NCBI GenBank assembly: GCA_034231615.1
Contig: CM067309.1
Span: 38,967,627-39,031,626 of the forward strand
Source of the DNA: Meghimatium bilineatum
Taxonomy: Eukaryota; Mollusca; Gastropoda; Stylommatophora; Philomycidae
DNA: 64,000 nt
Direction: 5' to 3'
The position numbers were made by a program, and so were the translations under genes. Below are positions 1 to 10,061 of this stretch, piece after piece. The notes under the pieces are model-generated. The model searched no databases. It was given only the letters and a program-made list of their open reading frames with translations, and was not told the DNA's origin. Positions within the stretch are counted from its first letter, which is position 1. Each line of letters starts with the position of its first letter.

Positions 1-183
1 AGTCTCATTCTGAGTTTCTTCTTCGTCTTCTTTAGTGTTCATTCTCAAATTCTCGCTGGATCTCTCTAGTAGCAGGACCATGATTGATTCTAGATTTCCA
101 TCAGGATGTAGTCCAGAGAATGGAAATGCGTTGTATCGCCGTTTTATTTGCGCCAATGGCCCGATACATCCGTCTTCGACGTA
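1..183 (-). repeat. Repeat family A copy (SINE-like), truncated by window edge
   Basis: This is a dispersed element of about 170 bp. In its own orientation (minus here) it opens with CGAAGACGGATG, passes through a GGCGCAAATAAAACGG segment, then a CTGGACTACATCCTG segment, and ends in a GAAGAAGAAG tail. Copies recur at 7112, 16735, 33328, 43748, 61066 and 63852, on both strands. No ORF is present. Its end is shared with repeat family B, so it is most likely a SINE or SINE-derived unit. No tRNA-like head is visible in this family. Confidence 0.8.
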
Positions 184-329
184 ATTCTGAGTTTAACGAC
201 TGAATGTTTGACTATCGTAATCTCTATAAAAAACTGGATAACGTTTTTTAAATGTTAATTTCATGAGTAATCACATTTTTTTAATGTCTCTTCTCATCCT
301 CACGTCTTACAACAACGAACCGGATCCAG

Positions 330-3300
330 TATGGAGTTGTATCTGGTTCATGTCCTGACGATGAAGGATTCGATCTTGACACATATACCACAGTTGACGA
401 GTATAAAGAGAGACTTCAGGAATATGACGTCAACCGTCTTCCAAATTTGGTGGAGGTAAGTTAACATTTTTCGATTTATTGTCTTCTACTTCTCCTTCAA
501 CCATCTGTCATATTTCGTGGAGGTAAGTTAACATTTCTCGTTTATCTTCTACTTTTCCTTCTACCTCTTCTCAACATTTCAAGCCATGAAAGCTTATTGC
601 AAATACAATTGATAATCAGTAAGACTTGTATAAAAACTGTGTAACAATAATCGGTACTATGATCGCAGCCTAACCCCCGTTACCCCAATTAGTGCCTACC
701 TGTGCGATTATTTCCCTTGCCTATTTACCATTTTATTTGCATTATTTCTTAATTTAAATATAGTGATATTTAGGGTTATGTTTAGTTATGTAAAACATAC
801 TAACTTTGAACCAATTTGATCGTTTATGGCGTATTATCCATGATTAGCCCGTGTTTCTTTAATGTTTCTTTATCTCTACCTATCTTGTACCTGATCTTCC
901 TTGTTCCTTGTAGCCCAATATTCTGCTGTTGTGTGCCACGAACGGCTTGTTGCTCTATTTCCATTCTCATGAGGTGGTCAAATCCAACTGGTTTGCTGTC
1001 TCTCGATGAAATCTTGACTTGATAGTTCTTTATTTCTTTCCTGTTATTTTCATTTCTCTGTCAACCTCTCCTGGTTACATTTATAGCTTTCTTCAAACAT
1101 CGTATTTCATAAATTGTGATCTTATTCTCTAGTTTCTTTGTCAAGGTGTCCATGTTTGACATTGGTAACAGAGTTGGTGTAAACTGCTGTTTATCATTTA
1201 TCATTTTGTAGCCATGCAGATAGATGGCTGTTTGAGTATTGGCAGCAGCTGATAAGCTATTGGTAACAGTAGCATTTATGTACAACACAAGGTAGGTCAG
1301 CTTTACAATGAACGTACAGACTATTGATTACTGGTATAAATATATACGGACAACTGTTTATGAGACAGTTTTGACGTTTCAACCGTAAAGTTTTTTTCAA
1401 GAAAATACACGATAAACAGTGAGTATACCGTAAAAATAAAGGCACTACAAACAGTAAAAATTAAGGCACAACAAAAAGTAAAAATAAACGCCCTAAAAAC
1501 AGTAAAAATAAACGCACAACAAACAGTAAAAATAAAGGCACAACAAACAGTAAAAATAAAGGCACAACAAACAGTAAAAATAAAGACAAAACAAACAGTA
1601 AAAATAAAGGCACAACAAACAGTAAAAATAAAGACACAACAAGCTGTAAAAATAAAGTACCTACAAACTGTAAAAATAAAAGACCTACAAACAGTAAAAA
1701 TAAAGGCACAACAAACTCTAAAAATATAGGCACAGCAAACAGTAAAATTAAAAGGCATAAAAACAGTAAAACCAAAGGCATAACAAACAGTAAAAATAAA
1801 GGAACTATAGACAGTAAAAATAAAAGCACTATCACAAGAAACTTTAGAAGGCAGACATTTAACAGCACAGACATCAAATGTAACAATGGCGTACGGTATA
1901 CACAAGTAGTGTCACAGAGACGTGCCTTAAAACAATATGGGGAAATTATATTCAGCCCAAATGCGTAACGCAATTCGTAGGTCGTAATATCTAAAGTAGA
2001 TTTTGTTCTAGCTATACTGGTGAAAGTTGTCATCCAGTGCATCCACAAGTTATATGTTTAAATCATGGCAACAGAATTACCTGAACAACGAACTCTACTT
2101 TTTTAATTGTAAAAAGCACGGATATTATCAAATTGTACTAACTTCCGCGGTTCTTCTTCTTCTTCTTCTTCTGCGTTCGTTGTCAAACTCCTGTAGATTA
2201 ATAGGATATAGTCCAGAAAACGTAATGCGTTGTGTCATGGTTTACAGCATTTCTGCAATATCTGCGCCTTTCGGACTGACACATCCGACTTCAGCACGAC
2301 TTTGGGTCACTGGACCTATATGGGATGGGACAGCCAACTCCATCCCATAACCTCCTTAGTCGCCTTTTACGACATGCGTGGAAGGTAAACAGTGTTGCTA
2401 TTCTTTTCTCCCCTTTCGTGCCCCGGCAACACATGGGCGAACTTCCGCGGTTGAAAGGAGGGTGCATCACCACAATGTGTGAAAATTAAATAGCCAAGGA
2501 CGTCATACCTATTTTAACAAGATGTCACCAGTAAACTAAAATGTACAAACTAATATGCAAGCCTTCTTAGTGATAAAAATAAACTCATATAATTAATGTT
2601 TGTGCCTACAATTTAAACTTACAATCGCGTCACAATTTCGGTATCATATCCTTGTATCTATAGATCCGTGTTGAAACTCAGCCTCAACCAGTCTGTCTCT
2701 TTATAATATGCATCGGTTAATATAAACACACTTATTTTCCAACCCTCCACAGCGCCTCATCACAGATGGCTACAGTAGTGAGAGAGGAGGCAGAGAGGGA
2801 TCGAGAAAAGTAGCAGTAATTGTGTCCAGCGGTGATAGTTCAGAGGCCGATAGCCTTAGAGAACAAGTGGAGCAATTGGTTGCCAATGGAGTCACGGTAT
2901 GCCCTTCTTGATCATGAATGACTTATGACTTGTTTGATGTCTGACTGATTATGTAGCTGTTATACCTGACTTATGACTGATTTTTATATTGAATTTACGA
3001 ATTTTCTGTTATTTGTGGCTTATGCCATTTGACATTCTTCTGATCTATGACATTCGTTACTCTTCTGACATATGACATTTGTCATTCCTCTGACCTATGA
3101 CATTTATCATACTTCTGACTTATGACATTTGTCATTCGTCTGACCTATGACATTTATCATACTTCTGACATATGACATTTGTGCGTTGATTTATGACTAC
3201 TCATTGATGGTGTGCATCAAGGGAGTTATATGTAAGTAATTCCTCAAACACCATTCAACCATCACTCAAACACCCTTAAACCATCACTCAAACATTCTTC

Positions 3301-3924
3301 AACCATCACTCAAACACCCTTCAACCATCACTCAAACACCCTTCAACCATCACTCAAACACCCTTCAACCATCACTAAAACACCCTTCAACCATCAATCA
3401 AACATCCTTCAACCATCACTCAAACACCCTTAAACCATCACTCAAACATTCTTCAACCATCACTCAAACACCCTTCAACCATCACTCAAACACCCTTCAA
3501 CCATCACTCAAACACCCTTCAACCATCACTCAAACACCCTTCAACCATCACTCAAACATTTTTCAACCATCACTCAAACATTTTTCAACCATCACTCAAA
3601 CACCCTTCAACCATCATTCAGATATCACTCAAATATTCTTCAATTACTCAACCATCACTCAAACATTTTTCAACCATCGCTCAGACATCACTCAAACATT
3701 CTTCAACCATCACTCAGACATCACTCAAACATTACAGACATCACTCAACCATTACATATCATATATCACTTAACCATTACTTAACTGATTCTGTGTCTAC
3801 TCTGCAGGTCTTCATAGCTGATCCCTCCGGCAGTGGCGTTGAGGTTGAAGGTGCTGTAACGTTGGTAGGCCGTTCCTCGAGGTTACAATCTAGCACACTT
3901 ATTAATAGCCTCTGTCCCAAATAA
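330..3924 (+). CDS. VWA-domain protein, C-terminal three exons (5' part outside window)
   Basis: Three exons join in phase 0: 330-455 (42 codons), 2753-2896 (48 codons) and 3808-3924 (38 codons plus TAA). The borders are GTAAG and GTATG donors and CAG acceptors preceded by pyrimidines. The joined peptide reads like the second half of a von Willebrand factor A fold. It has an amphipathic FDLDTYTTVDEYKERL segment, a buried strand KVAVIVSSGDSS followed by a helix, then GVTVFIADPSGSG, and it ends SLCPK. VWA domains in secreted animal proteins bind collagen, matrix or other ligands. The MIDAS DxSxS motif and any signal peptide would lie upstream of the window, so metal binding cannot be judged. 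The acceptor of the first exon (CAG at 327-329) was chosen because no other AG occurs in the preceding 60 bases. Intron 1 holds repeats of families LY and B and a minisatellite; intron 2 holds two minisatellites. The protein could belong to a matrilin, collagen-VI or other VWA protein. Confidence 0.75.
940..1240 (-). mobile_element. LY LINE fragment (reverse transcriptase C-terminal region)
   Basis: Read on the minus strand this matches the other LY copies (30530-31065, 34775-35150) around the thumb region, including the YQCQTW-like stretch and the segment that precedes the GHLMRM motif. It is full of stops and short, and sits in intron 1 of the VWA gene. Confidence 0.6.
1395..1835. repeat. 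24-bp minisatellite
   Basis: About 17 copies of a 24-bp unit (core AACAGTAAAAATAAAGGCAC) lie in intron 1 of the VWA gene. The unit length is a multiple of three, so it produces long but meaningless open frames on the minus strand. Confidence 0.9.
2145..2440 (-). repeat. Repeat family B copy (about 280 bp)
   Basis: This is a dispersed element. In its own orientation it begins near CCGGGGCACGAAAGGGGAG, contains ACATGCGTGG read in reverse as CCACGCATGT followed by CGTAAAAGGCGACTAAGGAG, and ends in GAACGCAGAAGAAGAAG. Other copies are at 19137, 41838, 47130 (diverged) and 23340 (opposite strand). Its last 75-150 bp resemble family A and the tail of the S1 copy at 20420. Confidence 0.8.
3000..3195. 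repeat. About 24-bp minisatellite (TGACATATGACATTTGTCAT type)
   Basis: Degenerate tandem copies of TCTGACCTATGACATTTGTC lie in intron 2 of the VWA gene, next to a second array. Confidence 0.8.
3245..3775. repeat. 22-bp minisatellite
   Basis: About 22-24 copies of a 22-bp unit (CAACCATCACTCAAACACCC plus TT) become degenerate toward the right end. The array ends only about 30 bp before the acceptor of the last VWA exon. Confidence 0.9.
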
Positions 3925-4024
3925 CGTAAACCCGGAATTCAACCATTTTGTCAGGTCAGTAGCCATGCTGCCATAGTTTATGTGATACAGCATATGTTGT
4001 TTTCATGTTCTTTTCTTGAAATAC

Positions 4025-4835
4025 GAACATATTGTGGGTGTGTGGTCCCAAGTACTAATATGGACATCAGAAGAACAATTGCAAGAACATGTGAACAGAT
4101 TCCACACAACATGTCAAAAATTCAACTTGAAGATTAATAGTGAAAAGACCGAAATAATGGCAATAGCAAAGAAAGAAAGAAATATCACTATCTCCATCGA
4201 TGATAAACACCTTAAACAAGTAAATGAGTTCACTTACTTAGGAAGCATTATATAGAGTGAAGGGAAAACCAGTAAAGAGATACAAAATAAATGCAACTAA
4301 AACATACCAGATCCTAGGACAGATGACACGTATTTTCAAGAACAAAAATGTAAACATAGACACTAAAGTTGCATTATACAAGACTATTATTATTCCATCA
4401 CTGTGCTACCAGTGCCAAACCTGGACAATGACAGCTCACGATGAAAGAAAAATAGTGACAGCAGAAATGACATGTCTACGAAGAATACTCGGAGTGTCAT
4501 TAAGAGATAGAATTAAAAACGATAACATCAGACAGATAACCAAAACAATACCAGCATTGGAAAACATCAAAAGACAACAGATCAAATGGCTTTCACGCGC
4601 TTCCAGATTACCAGCAGATAGTATGCCACAAATAGCCATGACACACAGACATAACGGCTATAAAGCCAGAGGCAGACCATATAAGAGATGGACCTCAGAA
4701 ATCAAAGAAGCTACAGGAACACGCTTACAAACAGCACACAAGAAGACCATCTCCATATAACTCTTCCACCGGTGACGCCGCAAGGCAAACAAGGGCCACA
4801 GCGTATAGATAGATAGATAGATAGACCATACATCT
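4025..4835 (+). mobile_element. LX LINE fragment, reverse transcriptase C-terminal half (pseudogene)
   Basis: Two open pieces, 4016-4255 and 4257-4760, read as the end of a non-LTR reverse transcriptase. They carry KINSEKTEIMAIAKKE, FTYLGSII, SLCYQCQTW, and the C-terminal ARGRPYKRW that is typical after the RT domain. A TAG stop at 4253-4255 interrupts the frame. The sequence ends in a GATA repeat (4806-4830), the usual simple-repeat tail of this family here. It is 5' truncated and dead. It lies just downstream of the VWA stop codon, possibly in a 3'-UTR intron. Confidence 0.85.
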
Positions 4836-4925
4836 GAGTGCACCACGAAAGAAAGAGACAAGGGGTGTTGGTGCCAAGCTTCGTTGCGGGGACGAGATTT
4901 GATTATGATAATAATGATTAAACAT
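4836..4925 (+). mobile_element. LZ LINE 3' end fragment
   Basis: These 85 bp match the last codons of LZ (AECTTKTRD...CGDGT region) and its GAT-rich tail. They directly abut the GATA tail of the LX copy. Confidence 0.6.
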
Positions 4926-5379
4926 TAGATTATAGTTTGAATCTTCTTATTAGAGATAAAAGTACAGTTGACGTTTACACCGTTAAAAAAAAATCTTATC
5001 ACAACTTCCTGTTTCAGATACACGACGGAAGCTTACGACTACAATTTTTCCATACAATAATATTACCATGGCAACAACATAAAAGAGAATGTGAAAGACT
5101 ACCACAAACTGGTTCGCAATTGTCGCGAAGGCGAACTTATTTGATGTCGTAAAGCTTGAAAGATAATCAAGTCATAGTCTGTAGTCTTTTGTTTTGTCGA
5201 AACGTTACATTTTTTAATGACACAGATTAGTTCTCACAAACACACTTATGACGCCACCATGCACACACTGAGACACGGAGAAGTATCTAGTCCACAAATT
5301 TCAACCCATAGACACCTGTAGCACTGTATCTCGACTATACCTGTATATTATAATTCATGCAAATATTTTTTTCATAACA

Positions 5380-5385
5380 AATAAA
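5380..5385 (+). terminator. Possible polyadenylation signal of the VWA gene
   Basis: AATAAA lies about 1.45 kb beyond the VWA stop. A CAG|GTCAGT donor-like site at 3953 and a TGTTTCAG acceptor-like site near 5019 would remove the LX/LZ insertions as a 3'-UTR intron. This is a weak, context-based guess. Confidence 0.25.
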
Positions 5386-5459
5386 GACTTGCACTACGAA
5401 AACGGTGTTTCCATATGTTCCCATCACACACCTGTATTTTTATCTATACATTTTGTTAC

Positions 5460-6175
5460 AATTTCGTTTGAGTTCTTTATTACTCTTCTAATGTCTTGAT
5501 TTTCTTTTATATTCACTTTTCTTCCTTTAAATTATTTTGACTTTTCTACCTCTTTTTATAGTTTTTTTCTTTCTTTTCTTTTTAGTTTTCTTCCTCTATG
5601 TTCTTTTTTATTTTCTTTCTTTTCTTTTTGGTTTTCTTTCTCTATTTTCCTTTTAGTTTTCTTCCTCAATTTTAATGTTAATTTTATTCCTCTTATCTTT
5701 TAGTTTTCTTCCTCTTATCTTTTAGTTTTCTTCCTCTTATCTTTTAGTTTTCTTCCTCTTATCTTTTAGTTTTCTTCCTCTTATCTTTTAGTTTTCTTCC
5801 TCTTATCTTTTTAGTTTTTCTTCCTCTTATCTTTTTAGTTTTTCTTCCTCTTATCTTTTTAGTTTACTTTCTCTCCTGTCTGTTTAGTTTTCTTCCTCTT
5901 ATCTTTTAGTTTTCTTCCTCTTATCTTTTAGTTTTTCTTCCTCTTATCTTTTAGTTTTTTTTCTCTATATTTTCTTTTTAGTTTTCTTCCACCCTTGTAT
6001 TTTTACTTTTCTACTTCTTTCATTTTTACTCTCTTCCCTCTCTTTCATTTTTACTTTTCTTTCTCACATTTATACTAAATTTTATTCCTTCAATTTATGT
6101 TCACTTTCATTCATATTTTTATTTTCTTTCTTGTTTTCACTTTTCTTGCTTGTTGTTATGTTGTCCTCTTCTCCT
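5460..6175. repeat. Pyrimidine-rich tract with 22-bp minisatellite
   Basis: The tract is one-sided T/C-rich DNA. From about 5700 to 5960 it resolves into 11-12 copies of a unit starting CTCTTATCTTTTAGTTTTCT. No gene is visible here. Confidence 0.85.
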
Positions 6176-6384
6176 TATTGCCTCTTCATTCATTATGAAG
6201 GTCAGGTAAATTAAATTAAGAACCAGCTTCGTAGGATAGGGTTTTCCCGTAACTGCTCAACTCTCAAGTCAGTGACATCGTAAGAGCGGGGACTAACAAC
6301 TGAAACATCATTGTTACCTTGTATATCTCTGCTGTAGCGGGAGTTTGGGAATGAACCCCGAAGAAGACACACGTGTAGAACACC

Positions 6385-6570
6385 ATCAATCGTCATCTCC
6401 GCAACGAAGGTTGGTTGCAACATACCTCCAATATTCTGTATCACTTGTCTTGGTAGTGTTTTCTGCTAGACTGTAACTTGTCCATCTTGTGATGTTTCTC
6501 TCCCATATGTATCTCCACCTACCTATTGTTCGACTTCTTGTCGACTCAGGAAGGCCGAAAGTAAACACTG
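6385..6570 (-). mobile_element. LZ LINE 3' end fragment
   Basis: The minus strand reads through the LZ C-terminus (NITRWTSYSLAENTTKT...CGDDD) with several substitutions. It is a degenerate 180-bp remnant. Confidence 0.65.
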
Positions 6571-6799
6571 CAAGGAAGGTCTTTAAATATGTTCAATATA
6601 GTTTATTTTGTTTGATATTTATTACTTTTAACAGTGACTTTTTCATAAGTACTCTCTCCTGTGAGAAAATTGTGACTTTTTTCATAAATAGTTCCCCCAT
6701 GTGAAAATAGTGAATTTTTTCATAAATAGTTCCCTATGTGAAAATAGTGGCATTGACATATAGTTCAGGGTGTAAATTATAGGACAATTGTCTTATTTT

Positions 6800-7110
6800 T
6801 GGGCATATCGTGTGAGGCGATTAAATAAAGATAGGAGAAAGGCTGACAAACTGTTACCTGTGAAAAATCATCCATGTTACTGAGTGTCATGTCTTAATGT
6901 CTTACTATTGTCTTCTATCAAATCATGCAAATGGATAACGAAGTGGTCCGGGCCAGCTGACATTGTACTTGTGTTGTTTCTTGTCTATGGCAAACTCCTA
7001 GACGAGGAATGTTAGGTGTGCAATCACTGCGGACATATTAATAGATCTGGCAGAAGAATCACGAACCAGTTGGCCCAAAAAGGGTACCATACGCTACTTG
7101 CAGAACGTGA
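6800..7110. repeat. Dispersed repeat shared with 59990-60290
   Basis: The two segments share GAGGCGATTAAATA-like, CTGTTACCTGTGAAAA-like, GGCAAACTCCTAGA and TTGGCCCAAAAAG blocks in the same order. They are decayed copies of one element of about 280 bp. The GGCGATTAAA block also resembles the core of family B. Confidence 0.55.
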
Positions 7111-7111
7111 C

Positions 7112-7275
7112 GTTCGTCTTCTTCTTCTTCAGCATTCTTTCTCAAACTCTCGCTGGATCTCTCTTGTAGCAGGACAATAGCCCTATTAGATTTCCAGCAG
7201 CATGTAGTCCAAAGAATGGAAATGCGTTGTGTTGCCGTTTCACTTGCTCACATGTCTCGACACATCCGTCGTCGG
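7112..7275 (-). repeat. Repeat family A copy
   Basis: The ends and internal blocks match the copy at position 1. The GAA-rich tail is at the left end on the minus strand. Confidence 0.8.
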
Positions 7276-7689
7276 TAAAGGACGTGACATTCAAAGTTGC
7301 TGATATTTTCTAGTTTTTATTTATCGATGACAATTGTAATTGTGAGTTTTTGGCTATCATAAGTTTCTTGACATTGTATACATCTCAGAATGTGCCATTG
7401 CTTTCTCAGTCTGTTCTTATTGCCTTATTTCTTATCAGTTAGTCTTCGATGCGCCCTAAGCCCAATACGGGGGGGGGGGAGGGGGGTCTTTCCAACTCCC
7501 GCCTTCCAAAACGTCGGTAATACAATCTTTCACCTTCTTCAACAGCAAGTATATGTACAGTATAGTCCACTTTATTCTGACTAGTTCTGATTATTTGATG
7601 GAGTATGACAACAGTGGCAGGAGAAGAAACAGAGATCAACAGTCATACAAATAGACAGTGGGATGTTCAGACAAATGTACATCTATACA

Positions 7690-8105
7690 GTATTTAGTAC
7701 AGAACACATAACAAGCAAACAAACAAATACAGAAATAAATAAACAAATAAATACATAACCAAAAAAACTAACAAACAAATAAATAAACAAACAAACAAAT
7801 AAGCGAACAAATAAATATGTAAACAAATAAATAAACAAATACATAAATAAACAAATCAGCAAACAAACAAAAAACAAGTAAACAACCAATTAAACAAACA
7901 AATTACAAATACATAAACAAACAAATCAACAAACAAACCAACACACACATAAACAAATAAATATATAAACAAATAAATAAATAAACAAAATAAACAAACA
8001 AACAAGTAAATAACCATACAAACAAATGAATAAACAAAATAAAACAAATAAATAAACATGAACAAAATAAACAGACAAATAGAAAAATAAACAATACAAA
8101 ACGCA
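7690..8105. repeat. AAACAAATAAATA tetranucleotide-like tract
   Basis: Irregular mixtures of AAAC, AAAT and AACA words run for about 410 bp. Open frames on the minus strand (all F, L, V, C, Y) are composition artefacts. Confidence 0.85.
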
Positions 8106-8525
8106 TGTTTGCGGCCCATATCTCAGACAATTCTCTTGCTGCAGTTGTCAACATAACATATCACATGACCACGTATGACACACACACACACACGCACTTG
8201 TTACAATGTTGCCATGCGCATATTTTAGAAAATGTATTCTCTGTATATTCTATTAGCTGTTACTATTCCTTGTTACTATATCTCCTAACAACATCCAGCG
8301 TTTCAAATATGTTGGTAATATGGTTGAGGGGGGAGGGGAAGAGAGAATGTGCATAAATTAAGTCAACATAATTTTAAAATGTGGATCCCCTTTCCCGTGT
8401 ATGTCAACAAATGTCAAGAATTCATAGGCTTCTCGCCCCTCCCAGCTTATGTACCTAATTCCCCCCCCCAAAAAAAAATAATTCTCTCCCGCCACAAACA
8501 TTTCTAATGGAATCACGATCAAACG

Positions 8526-8890
8526 TCTTGGGTAGAAAAAACCTTATGGTAAGATATAACCACATTTCACGAACGTCTTGGGTAGAAAAACCCCTTATGG
8601 TAAGATATAACCACATTTCACGAACGTCTTGGGTAGAAAAAAACCCTTATGGTAAGATATAACCACATTTCACGAACGTCTTGGGTAGAAAAAACCCTTA
8701 TGGTAAGATATAACCACATTTCACGAACGTCTTGGGTAGAAAAAACCCTTATGACAATATATAACCACATTTCACGAACGTCTTGGGTAGAAAAAAACCT
8801 TATGACAATATATAACCAAATTTCACGAACGTCTTGAATAGGAAAAACTCTTATGGTAAGATATAACTAAATTTCACGAACGTCTTGGTA
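8526..8890. repeat. 51-bp minisatellite next to an LY 3' end
   Basis: About seven copies of a unit beginning CACGAACGTCTTGGGTAGAA are present. The last, variant copy runs straight into the 3' end of the LY element at 8890, so the array may have grown from the LINE tail or its target. Confidence 0.85.
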
Positions 8891-9440
8891 GAATAAAAGA
8901 GTCCATTGTCTGTTGTCTTTCCCCATGTGAATGATTGTTGATCGCATTCACACTTGCCGTCAAGAGTGAGGGGTGGTATCTTAAGCTGTCGTTTCAAGGC
9001 CAGATGTGTCGCCTTGGTTGCATTTAGTCCATGTTTGTTCAAGGTTATCTTGACGTTTTCTATCCACCGCTTTCGTGGTCTACCTTTGGCTTTACGCCCA
9101 GATATTCTTGTATTATATGCTCTTATACACTTCATTTCACATGTGACGATTTTTCTCTGCTGCGAAGCTGTTAAAGACCATGTTTGACATTGGTAGCACA
9201 GTGTTGGTATAAAAATTGTAGATATTATTTGTTTTTTTGAAATTTCCATCTTGATCTTTGGATGAAGAAGTAATGGTGAAAGTTGGTAAGTCACAGTGTT
9301 TGCTTTCTGGCACCTTGTTTCTATTTCTCTGTCTAGACTTCCATCTTCGGAAAAAATGCTGCCTAGATATTTAAATTCTTTGGCTTGTTTCACTTTGGTG
9401 TTATCTATTGTTATATTCATTGGTGTTGAAGACTAGCTAA
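8890..9440 (-). mobile_element. LY LINE, 5'-truncated, internal deletion
   Basis: The minus-strand open frame 9420-8851 carries AKEFKYLGSIFSEDGS, PTLCYQCQTW and GRKAKGRPRKRWIENVK, the C-terminal part of a non-LTR retrotransposon polymerase. Compared with the copy at 30530, about 160 bp between the CEMKC and NTRISGRKAKG motifs are missing. The frame stays open for 189 codons, so this copy is relatively young, but it has no RT catalytic core. Confidence 0.85.
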
Positions 9441-10061
9441 TTTTCATAACTTCTGTTTTTGTAAGAGAAAAAAGAGTATCTGGCCATAAGAGGTATCTTT
9501 TATTTAAAATAATAATTTCGGTATGCATGATTATTTAAAACTATACTGCCACAGTTTAGTATCATGTGGGTAAAATTGGAATCGAATGGTTATGTGTAAC
9601 CCTTAATGTGGACAACCTGATTTTATTTCCTAGTCTGAGATATTTTTCTTGTGATATGACGGAAGACAAACTTTTTTAGTCTTTGGGGTTCTAAATAGGG
9701 ATTTCCAAATTAGGGGTCGATGCACATACAACTTTTAAATAAGACTGCTGGCCAGACAAACAATGACTTTGAGAGCCAGGGACTTAGACCACGGGCCGTA
9801 TTTTGTCCACTCCTAGTGTAATACATGCATATTATTATTCTAGTGCACACATTAGTTGAGTAATGTATGAGCGCAACTTTTCGATAACTTTTGTAGACAT
9901 AATTGGTAAGTTCTGTAAACATGTCTCAACACGCTAATTATAGATAAGAGTCTGGAAGAGGATTTGCAGGTTGATGCGAAATAACTATACTGCGTTCGCT
10001 TGCTGTGTTCTGGGCATGGGGGGTAGAAAGTTTTCATTTTCAAATGGTGTACCATCAACGA
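9441..10061. other. Spacer downstream of gene 1
   Basis: I see no coding signal or clear repeat here. It probably includes the 3' UTR of gene 1 (minus strand). An AATAAA-like word on the minus strand near 9617 is a possible but unproven poly(A) signal. Confidence 0.4.

Noticed and set aside
1321-2048. Two long hydrophobic minus-strand frames
   Set aside because: They come from a 24-bp array in intron 1 of the VWA gene; Phe/Leu/Val richness is due to T-rich composition.
7856-8154. Hydrophobic multi-pass-like minus-strand frames
   Set aside because: They arise from an AAAC/AAAT simple-sequence tract.
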